Assembly: GCA_964485235.1 (NCBI GenBank)
Contig: CAZAIO010000115.1
Location: 1 to 8,283, forward strand
Direction of reading: 5' to 3'
From: CAZAIO01 sp964485235
GTDB taxonomy: Bacteria; Chloroflexota; Dehalococcoidia; GIF9; UBA5629
DNA length: 8,283 bases
The position numbers and the translations under genes were made by a program. Positions 5,656-8,283 of this stretch are shown here, piece by piece (position 1 is the first letter of the stretch; the number at the start of each line of letters is the position of its first letter). The notes under the pieces are model-generated. The model was not told the DNA's origin and made no database searches. It saw only the letters and a list, made by a program, of their open reading frames with translations.

Positions 5656-7334
5656 GACTTTATAACCTCACGTAGCGATTCGATAACGATTTTTTCATCT
5701 ATATTGCTAATGACTAACGGTTTTCCTATACCCTCCAAAAGGACCCATCTTACCGATTCTTTCCTGGTTTTCTTATCCAGCTTCATACTCTGAAGAATAG
5801 ATTCCAGGGATATGCCGCTACACTCCACAGGTAAATCGAATTTTCTCAGCAGATTCTCCTGTCTGCGAACAATTTCAGCATCAATCAGGTCCAACTTGTT
5901 GCTTATCTTTGCGGCAACCATCATCCCTATCGAGACTGCCTCGCCATGCAGAAATTGAGTATAGCCGGTAGTGGCTTCCAGGCCATGTGCAGCAGTATGT
6001 CCGTAGTTCAAAATTATACGTTTCCCTTTTTCTTTTTCATCCTCACTTACAACCTGTGCTTTTATACATGTACTACGGGCAATTACATCGGAAGTAATAT
6101 CTGTATCCAGCTTTTTCAGCCCGGCTGAAAATCCTTCCAGATTAGAAAATAATTCCTCATCGAGAATCATTCCGTGTTTTATTACTTCAGCCCAACCTGA
6201 ATTAAGCTCTCTTTCCGGCAAAGTAAATAATGTCCTTATATCCGCCAGCACCATATGTGGCTGATAAAAAGACCCGATCAGGTTTTTCCCTTTAGGATGG
6301 TTGATCGCCACTTTACCTCCGATACTGGCATCAACCATAGCTATCAACGTTGTAGGTACCTGTATCCACGAAATCCCTCGCAAATAAGTCGCGGCAATAA
6401 AACCGGCAAGATCACCCACGACACCACCGCCAAGAGCCACAATAAAATCGTCACGCTCAATTTTTTCCCTTACCATAAAATCATATATTTTAAGCGCCTC
6501 ATCATGGCTTTTCGAGTTCTCCCCGGCAGGTACGATATGATGGACCGCTTTCACTCCTCCTTGTTCCAATGCAAGAGCACAACGTTCCCCATAGATAGGA
6601 TGTACATTGCTATCGCTGATAATAATCGCCCTGCCTTTTAAAGCAAGTTTCTGTACTTTCTCACCGAGTCCGTCCAGGAAATCCGTCCCTACAAAAACCG
6701 GATATATACGCGTCGATGTATTGACGATGCATGCGACGTTATTCCAAATATTACCTGGTTGTACGTTATGATAACGATTAAAAGAATTCCATGCGTCGAC
6801 TATCTCTGAGCAAACTTCATCGGTTGTGTAATCGTCTGTATGTATAGTTATATCAGCAGCCTCAGTATAAAGTAATTGCCGTTCAGACTTGAGATCCCTG
6901 ATACATTCGCGTGAATTTTTCCCGCTGAGAAGCGGCCTTACATCAGGACTTCCCGACTGATTTTTATTCTCGAAAAGCCGATTGTAAATCGTATCGACTT
7001 TCGCCTCAAGCGCGATTACCATGCAATTTTCGTAAAGCAATTTCCCGTTACGCTGGTCCAGTATTATGCCCCCTCCGGTAGCAATCACCGTATTTTTATC
7101 TTTACACGCCCGTTCCAGTGCTTCATGTTCCCACCTCCTGAATTCTTCTTCACCATCCTGCTGAAATATCACTTCTATTTCTTTTCCGCTATGTTTGACT
7201 ATTTCATTATCTAAATCCACTACCTGCCATTCTAAATATGCCGCGATTTTCTGCGCGACAGAAGATTTACCAGTAGCGGAAAATCCTATTAACGCGATAT
7301 TTTTTATATTCCTTTTTTTTTCCATCTCAGCCAT
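5652..7334 (-). CDS. aroKB: Bifunctional shikimate kinase / 3-dehydroquinate synthase fusion (AroK-AroB)
   Basis: 560 residues, the sum of two full enzymes. Residues 1 to about 175 form the shikimate kinase (shikimate to shikimate 3-phosphate): P-loop GFSATGKSS (17-25), substrate and Mg2+ motif VDLD (39-42), EEFRRWE (63-69), GGG (87-89) and lid arginine R133 in VRPLL. Residues about 200 to 560 form the 3-dehydroquinate synthase (DAHP to 3-dehydroquinate): PAGENSK (269-275), NAD-binding ALGGGVVGDLAGF (300-312), DASIGGK (335-341), and likely zinc ligands E383 (WAEVIKH), H446 (NYGHTAAHG) and H463 (LHGEA). All key residues are present, so both halves should be active. Its ATG shares one base with the aroC stop (TAATG). 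No good ribosome binding site is seen, which points to reinitiation after aroC. The kinase-first order is the one known from the Thermotoga fusion. Cytosolic. Confidence 0.95.
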   Translation of the reverse strand: MAEMEKKRNIKNIALIGFSATGKSSVAQKIAAYLEWQVVDLDNEIVKHSGKEIEVIFQQDGEEEFRRWEHEALERACKDKNTVIATGGGIILDQRNGKLLYENCMVIALEAKVDTIYNRLFENKNQSGSPDVRPLLSGKNSRECIRDLKSERQLLYTEAADITIHTDDYTTDEVCSEIVDAWNSFNRYHNVQPGNIWNNVACIVNTSTRIYPVFVGTDFLDGLGEKVQKLALKGRAIIISDSNVHPIYGERCALALEQGGVKAVHHIVPAGENSKSHDEALKIYDFMVREKIERDDFIVALGGGVVGDLAGFIAATYLRGISWIQVPTTLIAMVDASIGGKVAINHPKGKNLIGSFYQPHMVLADIRTLFTLPERELNSGWAEVIKHGMILDEELFSNLEGFSAGLKKLDTDITSDVIARSTCIKAQVVSEDEKEKGKRIILNYGHTAAHGLEATTGYTQFLHGEAVSIGMMVAAKISNKLDLIDAEIVRRQENLLRKFDLPVECSGISLESILQSMKLDKKTRKESVRWVLLEGIGKPLVISNIDEKIVIESLREVIKS

Positions 7335-8283
7335 TAAGATAATGTCTCTATATACCTTTGATAATTACCCAGTGTTTCTTCCAGCACATCACCACCGAAT
7401 TTATCAAGCATCGCGCCTGCGATTACCAGCGCTGCCATCGCCTCTCCAATCACACCAGCTGCAGGTATAACGCAGATATCGCTACGTTCATAGTGCGCTT
7501 TAGTGACCTCACCGGTATTCATATCGATGGATTCAAGCGATTTATTCAACGTCGCAATCGGTTTCATTGCCGCTCTTATTATTAGGGGCTCACCATTTGT
7601 AATACCCCCTTCAATACCCCCAGCCCTGTTCGTCGGTCTTTTCCATTTCTTATGCCCGCTTTCAGATGAAGGCTGAATTATATCGTGTGCCTCGGATCCT
7701 CTCACTTCTGCAAGTTCGAATCCTTTTCCTATTTCAACTCCTTTTACAGCCTGTATGCTCATCATTGCCCCTGCCAGTTTCATATCAAGCCTTCTATCCC
7801 ACTGCACATGGCTTCCCAGTCCGACAGGTACTCCATCAACAACCACCTCGAATATTCCTCCCAGCGTATCACCTTCAGCCCTGGCTTCATCGATAGCTGT
7901 TACCATGCACTTCTCAATTGTAGCATCGGAACAGCGCACAGGTGAATTTTCCACTTTTTCCCAGTCCGTCTTGCCGGTATCATGAACGCTATATGCACCA
8001 ATCCTTACAGTATGACTGTGAACGGAAATGGAGAACTCTTCAAGAAATCTCTTTGCGACTGCACCTGCAGCAACCCGTGCTGCTGTCTCGCGGGCGCTCG
8101 CCCGTTCCAAAACGGGACGGGTATCTCCGGTCCTGTATTTTAACATTCCTGCAAGGTCGGCATGTCCCGGTCGAGGCGACGTGATAGGTGGTTCGGGAAT
8201 CTCGACGGGAACTTCGCTCATCTTTTCTTTCCAGTTCTCCCAATCACGGTTTCGTATAAGCATGCTTATAGGGCTGCCGATTG
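7334..8283 (-). CDS. aroC: Chorismate synthase, 5' end outside window
   Basis: Chorismate synthase makes chorismate from 5-enolpyruvylshikimate 3-phosphate using reduced FMN, the last step of the shikimate pathway. The frame is open to the window edge and reads IGSPISMLIRNRDWENW there. The ATG at 8263 is therefore an internal methionine of the conserved SPI-x-M-LIRNRDW stretch, not the start; roughly the first 70-80 residues, including the GESHG region, are missing. Motifs seen, counted from that methionine: SPRPGHADLAGMLKY (29-43), ERASARETAARVAAGAVAK (53-71), GGIEGGITNGEP (215-226) and YERSDICVIPAAGVIGEA (258-275). These cover the FMN and substrate site, and the C-terminus is intact. It is the first visible gene of the aroC-aroKB-ctaB operon; other shikimate genes may lie beyond the right edge. 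Confidence 0.96.
   Translation of the reverse strand, partial: IGSPISMLIRNRDWENWKEKMSEVPVEIPEPPITSPRPGHADLAGMLKYRTGDTRPVLERASARETAARVAAGAVAKRFLEEFSISVHSHTVRIGAYSVHDTGKTDWEKVENSPVRCSDATIEKCMVTAIDEARAEGDTLGGIFEVVVDGVPVGLGSHVQWDRRLDMKLAGAMMSIQAVKGVEIGKGFELAEVRGSEAHDIIQPSSESGHKKWKRPTNRAGGIEGGITNGEPLIIRAAMKPIATLNKSLESIDMNTGEVTKAHYERSDICVIPAAGVIGEAMAALVIAGAMLDKFGGDVLEETLGNYQRYIETLS

Noticed and set aside
6255..6641. Plus-strand open frame of 128 codons
   Set aside because: Antisense to the 3-dehydroquinate synthase domain, which has all its catalytic motifs; no independent coding signal is seen.
8261..8263. ATG as the start of chorismate synthase
   Set aside because: Upstream in-frame codons read IGSPIS, continuing the conserved SPI-x-M-LIRNRDW stretch to the window edge, so this methionine is internal.
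1..8283. Defence system, prophage or integrated element
   Set aside because: All seven genes belong to metabolic or tRNA-modification families on one strand. No recombinase, transposase, attachment site or toxin-like small gene is seen.

Overview
This 8.3 kb window carries seven genes, all on the minus strand, so they read from right to left. It looks like a strictly anaerobic bacterium of moderate GC content. The style of the Tgt N-terminus (TPVFSPVGSQGTVK) and the pairing of shikimate genes with a CtaB-like prenyltransferase suggest Chloroflexota (Dehalococcoidia-like). Desulfobacterota cannot be excluded from sequence alone. No mobile element, RNA gene, CRISPR array or phage gene was recognised.

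Right part (8283 to 4789): a tightly packed aromatic amino-acid operon. It starts with aroC (chorismate synthase, 5' end outside the window). Next is a fused shikimate kinase/3-dehydroquinate synthase (aroK-aroB), overlapping aroC by 1 nt. Last is a UbiA-family prenyltransferase of the heme o synthase (CtaB) type, which starts with TTG and overlaps the fusion gene by 4 nt. The first two supply three of the seven shikimate pathway activities. The third is a membrane enzyme whose link to the pathway is unclear.

Middle (4788 to 2977): tgt (queuosine tRNA-guanine transglycosylase), separated from the operon by a gap with a weak promoter candidate and a small tandem repeat. The conserved N-terminus of Tgt is encoded upstream of the first usable start codon, so its 5' end is abnormal. 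Downstream lies about 500 bp of AT-rich non-coding DNA containing one clear imperfect hairpin.

Left part (2976 to 1): a catabolic-looking operon of a family III (CaiB/BaiF) CoA-transferase and two different subunits of the 2-hydroxyacyl-CoA dehydratase / benzoyl-CoA reductase family. The second subunit runs off the window. This resembles the hadA-hadBC and fldA-fldBC modules, in which an acid is activated to its CoA thioester and then handled by a radical-generating iron-sulfur enzyme. The ATP-dependent activator that such enzymes need is not in the window. The substrate cannot be told from sequence.

Most genes belong to well-known families. The points worth a second look are the operon of unknown substrate, the tgt start problem, the CtaB-like gene inside an aro operon, and the intergenic hairpin.
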